Assembly (NCBI GenBank): GCA_026706345.1
Contig: JAPOYX010000212.1
Location: 33,673-97,672, forward strand
DNA from: Gemmatimonadota bacterium
GTDB lineage: Bacteria; JAAXHH01
Direction: 5' to 3'
Length of the DNA: 64,000 bases
The notes under the pieces were generated by a model. It did no database searches. It was not told where the DNA came from and was given only the letters and a program-made list of their open reading frames with translations. The position numbers and the translations under genes are program-made. The stretch's first letter is position 1. Every line of letters starts with the position of its first letter. Shown here in pieces: positions 29,299 to 37,037 of the stretch.

Positions 29299-29393
29299 GG
29301 CTGAATTCGACAGATTCTGGCGGAACGGATATGTTCAAAAAGAACAATCTAACCTGGAACCTGGATGTTTGAGAGACAAAGAAGGAGACCGGC

Positions 29394-29879
29394 ATGGATC
29401 GATTTATCGAAGTGACCTTGAGGAAACGTGGCGTGCGTTGCGTAGCGCGGTTGCTCGACGGCCTTGCGCCCAAGACGTGCGAGGCGGTGTGGAACGCTCT
29501 GCCCCAGGAGGGCGATGCCTATCACGCCAAGTACGCGAGTAACGAGGTCTACGCCCTGGTCCCACCATTCGCGCCGAGCGAGCCAGGCATGGAGAACCCG
29601 ACGGTTACGCCGATCACCGGCGACCTGCTCTACTTCTACTTCCCGCCCGGCGCGGTCAACGTACCGTCGTTGCGCGAGGCCGCCTTCAGCACGGGCCTGG
29701 TCGATCTGGCGATCTTCTACGGACGGGACAATCTGATCCTGTCACCCAACATGGGCCTGGTCCCCGGCAATCGTTTCGGCGAGGTCACGGAAAATCTCGA
29801 GGAGATGGTGGAGGCGTGTTCGAACATCTGGCGCGAGGGATTCGCCGGAGAGCGGCTGACGTTCAGCCGGTTGGAGTAG
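29394..29879 (+). CDS. DUF3830 family protein
   Basis: 161 residues matching DUF3830: ARLLDGLAPKTCEAVWNALP at the start, an acidic/aromatic middle (GDAYHAKYASNEVYA), GDLLYFYFPPG, and the end NMGLVPGNRFGEVTENL. The fold is predicted to be cyclophilin-like. DUF3830 genes commonly neighbour hydantoinase, isomerase or decarboxylase genes, which fits the two genes before it. Its role is unknown. A GGAGAC ribosome site is present. Confidence 0.85.
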   Translation: MDRFIEVTLRKRGVRCVARLLDGLAPKTCEAVWNALPQEGDAYHAKYASNEVYALVPPFAPSEPGMENPTVTPITGDLLYFYFPPGAVNVPSLREAAFSTGLVDLAIFYGRDNLILSPNMGLVPGNRFGEVTENLEEMVEACSNIWREGFAGERLTFSRLE

Positions 29880-29983
29880 ATCGGGAACAGGCCAGGGTCG
29901 TACCAATCCTGCTTTTGACATTTTATCGACGCGTTATGGACGGGTAGATTACCCGAGTGCCAGGTCAAGCGGCTCCGGCTGAT

Positions 29984-30676
29984 TCATCTTGTGTCCAGTA
30001 TCGCGTGCAGTTCCGCCAGCGACTTGATTTCATGATCAGGTACGATGCCCGTATCGTTCAATATTTCGTCACGATTCAGCCACACCACGCGTATTCCGAC
30101 GGCCTGCGCACCTTCGACGTCGGTTTCGAGCGAATCTCCCACGTGCAGCAACTGATCCAGCCCACAGCCTGCCCTTTTCGCCGCGATCTGGAAAGTCCTG
30201 GGATCCGGTTTCTCGATCCCGATATCCTGCGCGTAGACGACGAACTCAAAGCGTCCTTCAAGTCCGAAGTACACCGGGTAGTTGTTGCCGTTCGATAACA
30301 GACCCAGCTTGAAGCTCGGACCAAGGACATCGAGCATGGGCACGACGTCCTCGTAGGGTTCGATGTCGTTGTACCGGTGTTCCAGGTACACTTCGTTGAG
30401 CCGCGTCGAGAGATCGGGTCCCGTGTATCCGACATGATCAAGCATCCTGAGGAAGGACCTCCGCCGGATCTCGTCGAAATCTCTCACATTACCCGTGAAC
30501 CCCTTTTCCTCCCGGTCGCGAATAGACCACATCTGTTCTACCGTTAGATTCCGGGTTCGCTCGCCCGGTATACGCCGCATCAGTTCATCGCGAACGGAAT
30601 CCATGGATCGCATGATGACCCGGTCCGTGTCGATCAGGGTCTGGTCTACGTCGAAGGAAATCGCGGCGATGTTCAC
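29984..30676 (-). CDS. HAD family hydrolase
   Basis: 230 residues, complete. Motif I is SFDVDQTLID (a Q replaces the usual G of DxDGT), motif II is GLLSNG, motif III lysine is in GIEKPDPRTF, and motif IV is HVGDSLETDVEGA. The sequence resembles YjjG/haloacid dehalogenase-like phosphatases. Unlike the three other HAD genes in this window it has all four motifs. Confidence 0.92.
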   Translation of the reverse strand: MNIAAISFDVDQTLIDTDRVIMRSMDSVRDELMRRIPGERTRNLTVEQMWSIRDREEKGFTGNVRDFDEIRRRSFLRMLDHVGYTGPDLSTRLNEVYLEHRYNDIEPYEDVVPMLDVLGPSFKLGLLSNGNNYPVYFGLEGRFEFVVYAQDIGIEKPDPRTFQIAAKRAGCGLDQLLHVGDSLETDVEGAQAVGIRVVWLNRDEILNDTGIVPDHEIKSLAELHAILDTR

Positions 30677-30798
30677 AGTTTACCCCGGGGTAGCTTCGAT
30701 TAAAGCCAAACAGTCAGATTTAGATCGGAAAGTCGCACTTCAGCCTAAAGTACAGTATTTGGAAGTAGGGATCACTCTATAAACAATGTAAAGAAAAC

Positions 30799-30832
30799 TT
30801 GACATAAAGAATAATATTATTTACAATATGTC
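30799..30832 (+). promoter_or_regulatory. Sigma-70-type promoter with overlapping inverted repeats
   Basis: TTGACA at 30799-30804, 17-bp spacer, TACAAT at 30822-30827: close to consensus and the strongest promoter I see in the window. GACATA at 30801 is mirrored by TATGTC at 30827, and AATAATATTATT at 30810-30821 is a perfect palindrome inside the spacer. The layout fits repression by the XRE protein encoded downstream. Confidence 0.75.
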
Positions 30833-30903
30833 ATAATAAGGCGACACAACGCGCACTGCAATACATTTCATAATCTATCTTCGGGTGAGGAGGGCAGCAG
30901 ACG

Positions 30904-31283
30904 ATGCAACAAAGTACTTTACGCTACCTGCTGGAATTCGGCGGCTCCATGCTGGCCTATTCAGTCGTACTGGTGATGTCACTGACGTTTCTTAGAGAGA
31001 ACCCCGATTCAACGTGGCAGACCCCGGTAACGGTGGCGCCTGTGATCCCATCGTGTTCATGATGCTGGCCATGATCCGCTACATCATGCGCCTGGATGAA
31101 TTGCACAGGCGTATTTGTTTAGAGGCGGTAATCATCTCCTTTCTTGCCACCATGATGTTCTGCATCACCTATGGTTTTCTGGAAAACGTGGGTTTCCCAC
31201 CGTTCAATACTATGTTTGTAGGCTTTGGCATGGTTATCTTTTATGCAATTGCCCAGCTACTCGTTCAATGGAAGTACCGATGA
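30904..31283 (+). pseudogene. Small membrane protein gene (partner of XRE regulator) with a frameshift
   Basis: ATG 30904 opens a frame (QSTLRYLLEFGGSMLAYSVV) that carries the first helix of a small membrane protein and stops at 31060-31062. From about 31050 the rest of the protein (helices, then LDELHRRICLEA, FLENVGFP and a terminal QWKYR) continues in another frame to 31283. The two halves together match the normal arrangement of a family of about 126 residues usually encoded before an XRE regulator. One missing base near 31049-31052 restores the frame. It could be a mutation or a sequencing error. The stop overlaps the next start (ATGA). Confidence 0.8.
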
Positions 31284-31486
31284 GAAACCGTCTGAAGGTA
31301 TTGCGCGCCGAAAGAGACTGGACCCAGGCCGAGTTGGCGGATCGATTGAAAGTCTCGAGGCAGACGGTGAATGCCATTGAGAAAGGCAAGTATGACCCGA
31401 GCCTGTCCCTGGCCTTCAAGATCTCCAGGTTGTTTAACATGCCGATTGAAAATCTGTTTATTGACGAGGAGACTACGAATCTTTGA
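31280..31486 (+). CDS. XRE family transcriptional regulator
   Basis: A 68-residue single-domain helix-turn-helix protein: WTQAELADRLKVSRQTVNAI is the recognition unit, followed by YDPSLSLAFKISRLF and NLFIDEE. The start overlaps the upstream membrane gene by 4 bp. Size and partner match compact XRE/membrane-protein pairs. It probably controls the promoter at 30799. Confidence 0.93.
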   Translation: MRNRLKVLRAERDWTQAELADRLKVSRQTVNAIEKGKYDPSLSLAFKISRLFNMPIENLFIDEETTNL

Positions 31487-31644
31487 GCAGTAAACCGTAG
31501 TGATTGACCGTTGCTGAAACATCAAGTCCTCAGGCCTTCGTCACCAACTCAGTCCCTGGATGAGGCCGGACCTCAATCTCCAGACGGCCTGAAAGTTCGT
31601 CTTCGGCGACATCGAGCGCATAGTCCATCTGAATGGCTGAGACC

Positions 31645-33348
31645 CTACGCGCGCCCCGGCAGCCACTCTTCCCGGATCCATTCGTTCCATCGGCGTGCGA
31701 GATCCAGCCTCGATAGGCGGCGTTCGTCGGAATAGAACGGCTCCCCATGCCTGTAAGGCGGCGTTATATCCAGTCGATGTCCCGTTATCGCCTCTAAAGC
31801 ATCCCTCCGGGCTCCAAAGCTCGAAATCCGATTCGCCCTGGCGTCCTCCTCCAGGCCGGCCAGGATTGTACCGGCCATTCGCGGGTCCGTCATCTGTAAG
31901 GCGAGTTGGAGGGCCGCGTAGCGAACGTCCGGGTTCGTATCGTCGAAGAGTTCTGGCAACGCCTTGGCGCACTCGGACCACAGATCCGAATGATTGCACA
32001 GCAGGTATATGATGGCGGCGCGGACGAAGGGAGAATCGTCTCTGAACGCTTCGGCAATTTCGGAAGCGTTTACCGGGGAAGTACCCATGGCAAGGGCACA
32101 CAGCGCGGCGGCGCGGACGCGGGGATCCGAATGTCGCAAACACGTCCGGAAAGGTATCAGGACTTCGTCCGGCAGCGCGTCCTCGACCCCAACGAAAGAG
32201 AGGATGGCCGCTATAACGTGGTCCGGCTCACTATCTCCCAGCATCCCCAGTCTGGACGCTACGGATAGCGAGCGTAACACGGTCCGGATCTGGCGGGGCC
32301 AGATCACGGGATCACGCCGGGTTGCCGATGGCTCTGAGCCCAAGGCGGCCCGAACCGATACGAGACCGGCGCGTAGATCGGTCCATCCCGGCCGTTGCAT
32401 GGACGATTCGACGAGGGCCGACTTCATTTCCTGGCTCGTCCATTCGGGCCGCACCTGCCACAGACAGGCCGCGGCGCCGAGGACCATCGGTCCGGCATAC
32501 GAGGTGCCGTGCAGCCGCGCATATCGGCGGGGCAGTTCGTCCATCTTTCCATAGTAGTGTTGCTCAATCTCCTCGTCGGTTCCGTGGGGCAGCACGATGT
32601 TTTCAGCCGGAGCCAGGATTTCGGGTATCCACTTCCCTTCGAAGGTCGTTCCCCGGCATCCGGGAAAAACTCCCGCGCTCCCGGGATCTCCATTCGATGG
32701 AATCACGACCCCGCCGACAGAAAGAACGGAAGGAGCCGCCGCTTCCGCCATAACGACCGTCCGGTCAGGTATGTTCCCCGAACCGGATACGACAAGAACC
32801 CCCTCGGACGCGATTTCTTCGCACAACACCCTGACCGGATCCGCCTGCCAGGGCAGGAGACTTGCGTCTATAACGCTTCTTCTTGCCGATAGAACCCCCC
32901 GTATCTCATACTTCCGCCAATTGTCCCGGATCCATTCCAGGGACCTGAGATGTGCTTCTTCGCGTTTTTCCGGCTGCTGGCCCTGGCCGCGGAAATACTG
33001 GGCAATCAGGAAGAGATCGGCATCGGGAGCCAGGCCCTTGAACAGGCCCCAGGATTCGGCGCCGGAACCCGCGGCTGCGGCCGCGGCCCAGAGCCCGTGC
33101 GCGCCGCCCTTCCATGGCCCGGGTTCCGCGTTGAAAACCTTCGGTCCCGGATTGGGATCCATCACCATTACTTTGTACGTTGTGCGGTGTGGGTTCGTGG
33201 TTATATCGGGGTGGTTCGGGAAATCGCCGTCGACAATGGCGATACGGACGCCTTTTCCCGTTAACTCTTCGGGTACGTTCAGGAAATCTCGCAACGCTGG
33301 CCACATATACCCTCCCGCCGGTATCTCGTACGATGAATGATCAGTCAC
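31645..33348 (-). CDS. Subtilisin-like serine protease with C-terminal HEAT-like repeats
   Basis: 567 residues. The S8 triad is D40 (IAIVDGDFP), H84 (GGAHGLW) and S283 (HGTSYAGPM), with N192 as oxyanion residue (SGSGN). No signal or pro-peptide precedes the domain, so it is probably intracellular and active without processing. Residues 340-510 form alpha-helical repeats of HEAT type (HSDPRVRAAALCALAM, DDSPFVRAAIIYLL, NPDVRYAALQLALQM). The repeats probably bind a protein partner or substrate. It is transcribed away from the ECF sigma gene. Confidence 0.88.
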   Translation of the reverse strand: MTDHSSYEIPAGGYMWPALRDFLNVPEELTGKGVRIAIVDGDFPNHPDITTNPHRTTYKVMVMDPNPGPKVFNAEPGPWKGGAHGLWAAAAAAGSGAESWGLFKGLAPDADLFLIAQYFRGQGQQPEKREEAHLRSLEWIRDNWRKYEIRGVLSARRSVIDASLLPWQADPVRVLCEEIASEGVLVVSGSGNIPDRTVVMAEAAAPSVLSVGGVVIPSNGDPGSAGVFPGCRGTTFEGKWIPEILAPAENIVLPHGTDEEIEQHYYGKMDELPRRYARLHGTSYAGPMVLGAAACLWQVRPEWTSQEMKSALVESSMQRPGWTDLRAGLVSVRAALGSEPSATRRDPVIWPRQIRTVLRSLSVASRLGMLGDSEPDHVIAAILSFVGVEDALPDEVLIPFRTCLRHSDPRVRAAALCALAMGTSPVNASEIAEAFRDDSPFVRAAIIYLLCNHSDLWSECAKALPELFDDTNPDVRYAALQLALQMTDPRMAGTILAGLEEDARANRISSFGARRDALEAITGHRLDITPPYRHGEPFYSDERRLSRLDLARRWNEWIREEWLPGRA

Positions 33349-33472
33349 GACAGCATGATTGCCCCGTCCCGCTCTGTATTGACTTGCCTGGCCGGGTTTT
33401 GGTTTCGTCTACGGAGATTCATATTCTTTTTTTCAAACGGTTCCTCATCGTGGCTCGTCGTAAATAGTAGAG

Positions 33473-33557
33473 CGTCACCCGTTACAGACGGCCATCCGCG
33501 GCGGGGCGCCACCCGTGAGAGACTGTCACCCGCGGTGGAGCGTTACCCACGGCGGAG
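33473..33557. repeat. Five degenerate 17-bp tandem units in a 288-bp intergenic gap
   Basis: Units start at 33473, 33490, 33507, 33524 and 33541 with consensus near GCGYCACCCGYGGNGGA. Period and core (ACCCGTG) match the array at 12935-13036. It lies between the divergent subtilase and sigma factor genes. Confidence 0.72.
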
Positions 33558-33636
33558 CGCCCCGGACGCCAGGTCGCCATATGCATGAGAACTGCTTCGA
33601 TTTTATTTGCTCTCAGGTTGATGATCGGATCCGCAC

Positions 33637-34149
33637 ATGACTGTCGGTGATCTTTATGAAACATACACTGCTCAACTTACGAAGCACGCTCGACGGCTGA
33701 CCGCGGACAAAGACAACGCGGACGATCTGCTACAGGAAACGTTCATTCGGGCCATGAGAAACCTGCGTCTGCTCAAATCGCTATCACCCCACCGGAGGCG
33801 TGCCTGGCTGTTCAGGACCATGGGCAATCTGTTCGTGGACAAGCAACGTGCCCGGCGGAGAGAAAGGGCATTCCTCGGGACATTACACCAGATCCTAAAG
33901 GAGGAGTCGATCCAAAAAACCGCCGGATGGCGGTCTGATACGGATGCGCATATTTTCGAAACGATCAGCATACCGGAGATTATGAGGCACATACCGGAGA
34001 AAGATCACGATCTCTTTCATATGCGTTTCGTAACGGGAATGACCAGCGAGGAAATCGCCAGTCGGACGGGGATTCCGGCTTCGACGGTCCGTTTCCGCCT
34101 GCACGTGGCCATCAGGAAGCTGCGTGCGCGAAAATCCCGATTCGCCTGA
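33637..34149 (+). CDS. ECF-type RNA polymerase sigma factor
   Basis: 170 residues with region 2 (DNADDLLQETFIRAMRNL near residue 27, then WLFRTMGNLFVDKQRARRRE) and region 4 (MTSEEIASRTGIPASTVRFR near 135). No anti-sigma gene follows; instead, 102 bp downstream, comes a repeat protein gene with a strong ribosome site. That pairing suggests the sigma factor directs expression of the repeat protein or the reverse. Confidence 0.93.
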   Translation: MTVGDLYETYTAQLTKHARRLTADKDNADDLLQETFIRAMRNLRLLKSLSPHRRRAWLFRTMGNLFVDKQRARRRERAFLGTLHQILKEESIQKTAGWRSDTDAHIFETISIPEIMRHIPEKDHDLFHMRFVTGMTSEEIASRTGIPASTVRFRLHVAIRKLRARKSRFA

Positions 34150-34251
34150 CGATACGTCGGCATCAAATACGCGGGAGTACGATGCCGAGGCACCCCGGTT
34201 ACTGGTTCCCGTTTGCGGATGCATGCCAAACCAAAGGACAGGAGGAAGACA

Positions 34252-35523
34252 ATGAACTTAGAAGAGCGCGCCCCCCGGTCGGTTCGAATCAATTGTGGCA
34301 CCCTGGACATGCGGGAAACCACGGAACAGGTGGCGTCCAGGATTTTGCATGTCAATGCCGGCACCGTACTGGTGACGCCGGAAACCAGAGACTTTCTGTC
34401 GATGTTTTCCAATAACATGGGAACCCTGATCGAAGTCTCCAAAGAAGTCCGGCTGAAGACGGTCATGGCGGATGAGATCATGGGCCGGGATGCGTTTTCC
34501 GGAGAAGTAGAACCACTTCTTATTCTGAACATGAGCAACATCACGCTGGAACCGGATGTCACCGCCGAAGGAGTGGACGAATCATGGAGTGAAATCATCA
34601 ACATGGGGAACATCCTGTATCCGGAGCACGTGGCCGGACCGATTACGAATAAACTGACGTCCAATATGGGCGGCCTCACGTCGTACAGGGCCTCCGCGCA
34701 ACTCATTAACGGAGACGTCGTGCTGGATGAAGTCTATCTGGCGTCGCTGTCCGACGGCGTGGACCTGGTCATCACCGGAAATCTCAGGATTCCGGAGCCC
34801 GTGCCGAACGACGCGCTCGATCGGAAGCTCAATACCGTACACGTCAGGGGCGATGTCCTCTGCCGCGCGGGAAACGTTCGCATGCTTCGCTCCAAGTATG
34901 ATCCCGGGGCCGGTACTCCGCAGACGACCGTCGTGCCCGACGACCATGAACTGGTCGAACGCGACCTGTCCCTGACCGCCGGAAGCATCCGGTCGTGGAA
35001 GGGGAGGAAGATCTATGCTAACGGGAACGTCACGATTCATGAAGACATAGACGCAAACGCATTAGACAGGGCGCTCGACGGTCTCGTCTGCACGGGCGAG
35101 GTCCTGTGCCCGGAACCGCTGAGCGAAGTCTTTTCGAGCGTATGCGATACACTGAACACCGATGTCTTCTTCTATGAGGGCACCCTCTGGGTCGTGGAGA
35201 CCGATCTCACGCTTCGCAAGTCGCGTCTGGATCTGATCGACGGGACCGCCACGTTGTACAATTCGGGAAACGTGACTATTGAAGAAGGCGTGGACGCCGG
35301 GGTCCTCTATGATCGTCTGGCCGCAGTTTACAACTGGGGTACGATAACCTGCTTTCCGGACCAGATGAGCGCGCTTGAAGCAAGAATGGTCGTCAATGAA
35401 GGCACGATGCACGACGCGACCGAAGAGGCGGAAGCAGACGAAGAGGCGCAGGGGGAGCAGGGAGAACACGAAGAGCACGAAGACGGAACGCTTACGATAA
35501 ACGCGGGGACCTACAAGCTATAG
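34252..35523 (+). CDS. Repeat-rich, possibly beta-solenoid (bactofilin-like) protein of unknown function
   Basis: 423 residues from ATG 34252, which follows GGAGGAAG. The protein is built of short strands around N-x-G-x-[VIL] turns: NMGTLI, NMSNITL, NMGNILY, NMGGLTSY, TGNLRI, RGDVLC, ANGNVTIHEDI, NSGNVTIEEGV, NWGTITC, NEGTMH. Two longer units (about residues 265-315 and 345-395) each run from GNVTI through D[AE]-x-x-L to a cysteine-containing strand. The tail is very acidic with many Glu. No signal peptide or membrane helix is seen, so it is probably cytoplasmic. A right-handed solenoid able to polymerise, as in bactofilins, is one reading, but I do not recognise the family. Confidence 0.8.
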   Translation: MNLEERAPRSVRINCGTLDMRETTEQVASRILHVNAGTVLVTPETRDFLSMFSNNMGTLIEVSKEVRLKTVMADEIMGRDAFSGEVEPLLILNMSNITLEPDVTAEGVDESWSEIINMGNILYPEHVAGPITNKLTSNMGGLTSYRASAQLINGDVVLDEVYLASLSDGVDLVITGNLRIPEPVPNDALDRKLNTVHVRGDVLCRAGNVRMLRSKYDPGAGTPQTTVVPDDHELVERDLSLTAGSIRSWKGRKIYANGNVTIHEDIDANALDRALDGLVCTGEVLCPEPLSEVFSSVCDTLNTDVFFYEGTLWVVETDLTLRKSRLDLIDGTATLYNSGNVTIEEGVDAGVLYDRLAAVYNWGTITCFPDQMSALEARMVVNEGTMHDATEEAEADEEAQGEQGEHEEHEDGTLTINAGTYKL

Positions 35524-35610
35524 CCGGGGCGAACGGCCGCCGGCCGTGAATGGAAATGAGACCGTTCCTGCAATCGCTCACCGATATACATCTGCACTCC
35601 CACCTGTCGT

Positions 35611-35919
35611 TTATACTTCGATGCCTATGCCGCGAGGCTCGATCGCTTCCAACTCCCGGGCCTCTGACCGCATGGCATGATAAAGATCCCAACGGAGTTG
35701 CAGGTTAACCCAGAACGAGGGCGATACGTCGAAGTACTTGGCCAGCCGCAGCGCCGTGCCTGGTGTAACACCGCGTCGGCCGTTTACCAGTTCGTTCACC
35801 CGCTGATAAGGAACGTTAAGGGCGGCAGCCAACTCGCGCTGCGACGACTTCATCGGAATCAGGAACTCTTCCAGCAACACCTCACCCGGATGGGTTAGGA
35901 TGCGGTTCTCCGGTAACAT
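35611..35919 (-). CDS. higA: HigA-type antitoxin / XRE regulator without an adjacent toxin
   Basis: 102 residues from ATG 35919, preceded by AGGAGG. The opening HPGEVLLEEFLIP and the helix-turn-helix SQRELAAALNVPYQRVNELV are the HigA signature, and FWVNLQLRWDLYHA follows as in the family. A higB toxin gene would normally lie upstream; none is present in the 120 bp up to the divergent kinase gene, so it is either an orphan antitoxin or a stand-alone regulator. The start region is duplicated upstream. Confidence 0.9.
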   Translation of the reverse strand: MLPENRILTHPGEVLLEEFLIPMKSSQRELAAALNVPYQRVNELVNGRRGVTPGTALRLAKYFDVSPSFWVNLQLRWDLYHAMRSEARELEAIEPRGIGIEV

Positions 35920-35961
35920 TTGTCCTCCTGTCATATATTCTCCGGTAACATTTGTCCTCCT
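35906..35961. repeat. Tandem duplication of a ribosome site and start codon (32-bp period)
   Basis: A 24-bp segment carrying the Shine-Dalgarno, ATG and first codons of the higA-like gene occurs at 35906-35929 and, without a mismatch, at 35938-35961. The extra copy creates a second translation start 32 bp upstream of the true one. Confidence 0.88.
35931..35951 (-). CDS. Six-codon leader ORF created by duplication of the higA start
   Basis: The upstream copy of the start region reads ATG TTA CCG GAG AAT ATA TGA (MLPENI). It has the same AGGAGG ribosome site as the real gene and ends 11 bp before the true ATG, close enough for re-initiation. Whether it is translated is unknown. Confidence 0.5.
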   Translation of the reverse strand: MLPENI

Positions 35962-36039
35962 ATCGCATATTCTTAGTTAACGTATACAGTAGACAAAAGC
36001 TGGATAATCTAGAATCGAAACTCGGCCAGACTTGTACCG

Positions 36040-36951
36040 ATGACCCATTCAAAGTTATTCAAAGACGACAGCGCATTAGCAGAATGCATCCGACGTACCT
36101 TTGGACTCGACAGTTCCGCGTTTCCCCTTCACAAGATTGGTGCAGGTTTCAAGAGCATTGTCCTGGGAAGCCCCGCCGGCCTGGTTTTCCGGGTGGCGCG
36201 GAACGAGAAGGCTAAGACAGGTCACAGAAGGGAGTGCCATGTCCTTTCAAAGCTCAAGTCCCTTCTTCCCGTTGAGGTACCGGAGGTCCTGGGTTACTGC
36301 GAGGTATCGGACGACTTCCCTTTCGGAGTCATGATGCAGCAGAAAATCGAGGGGCCGTCCCTGGGTTCGGTACTTAAGCGATCGCAGCGGGTAAAGCCAA
36401 TTGCGGATTTAATGGGAGAGTTGGTTCTCGCCATACAGAAGATCAGTCAGGACGACCTGCCGGAACTGCCGTCATCCTCAGCTCCCCAACCGGAAGAAAC
36501 ATGGTCATACGCATACTCCTTCTTGAAAGCGACCCTTACGCCACGCGAACTGTGCAAAGCACAAGACTGGTGGGAACAGTACTGCGAGAACTGGGAACTG
36601 GGTTGTCCGGTCCAACGGTTTTCTCACGGTGACCTGTGGCATGAACATATCCTGTTCAATGCGACCGATGAACCACGGGTCGCAGGGGTCCTCGACTGGG
36701 AATACGCGGGATTTGGCGATCCCATCTTTGATTTTATACCGCAGATGAGCCTGGGTCGTGAATATGTGACCTACATGCTTGAGGCATACCAGGCGAAAGG
36801 AGGTGAATTCGGCCCTGACGCCCTCCCGCGTATTGAGCTGTACCTCCCCTACAGGGAACTCGGTGGGCTGTGCTACTGCCTGGAAACCGGCGACATGCGT
36901 GAAGCCCAGTTCTGTGTAGAGAAGTTCAGGACTGTTCTTGGTCCCAGCTAG
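36040..36951 (+). CDS. APH family phosphotransferase (a)
   Basis: 303 residues with the bilobal kinase-like fold: an N-lobe with GFKSIVLG and VFRVARN (ATP lysine replaced by R in this strand), the catalytic loop HGDLWHEHIL near residue 205, and VLDWEYAGFGDPIFDF as the metal-binding segment. It is followed at once by a second APH-like gene. The substrate is unknown; a sugar, amino alcohol or antibiotic is possible. Confidence 0.88.
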   Translation: MTHSKLFKDDSALAECIRRTFGLDSSAFPLHKIGAGFKSIVLGSPAGLVFRVARNEKAKTGHRRECHVLSKLKSLLPVEVPEVLGYCEVSDDFPFGVMMQQKIEGPSLGSVLKRSQRVKPIADLMGELVLAIQKISQDDLPELPSSSAPQPEETWSYAYSFLKATLTPRELCKAQDWWEQYCENWELGCPVQRFSHGDLWHEHILFNATDEPRVAGVLDWEYAGFGDPIFDFIPQMSLGREYVTYMLEAYQAKGGEFGPDALPRIELYLPYRELGGLCYCLETGDMREAQFCVEKFRTVLGPS

Positions 36952-37037
36952 ATAGATTTCCAGATAGCATGCCACATCCTTCTGGCAGCCGCACCCTTCT
37001 GGCAAGTAAAGGACGGACAATCATTCAGTACCTCACT

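Noticed and set aside
35611..35919. A complete HigBA module
   Set aside because: No higB-like frame exists on either side; only the HigA-type gene is present.
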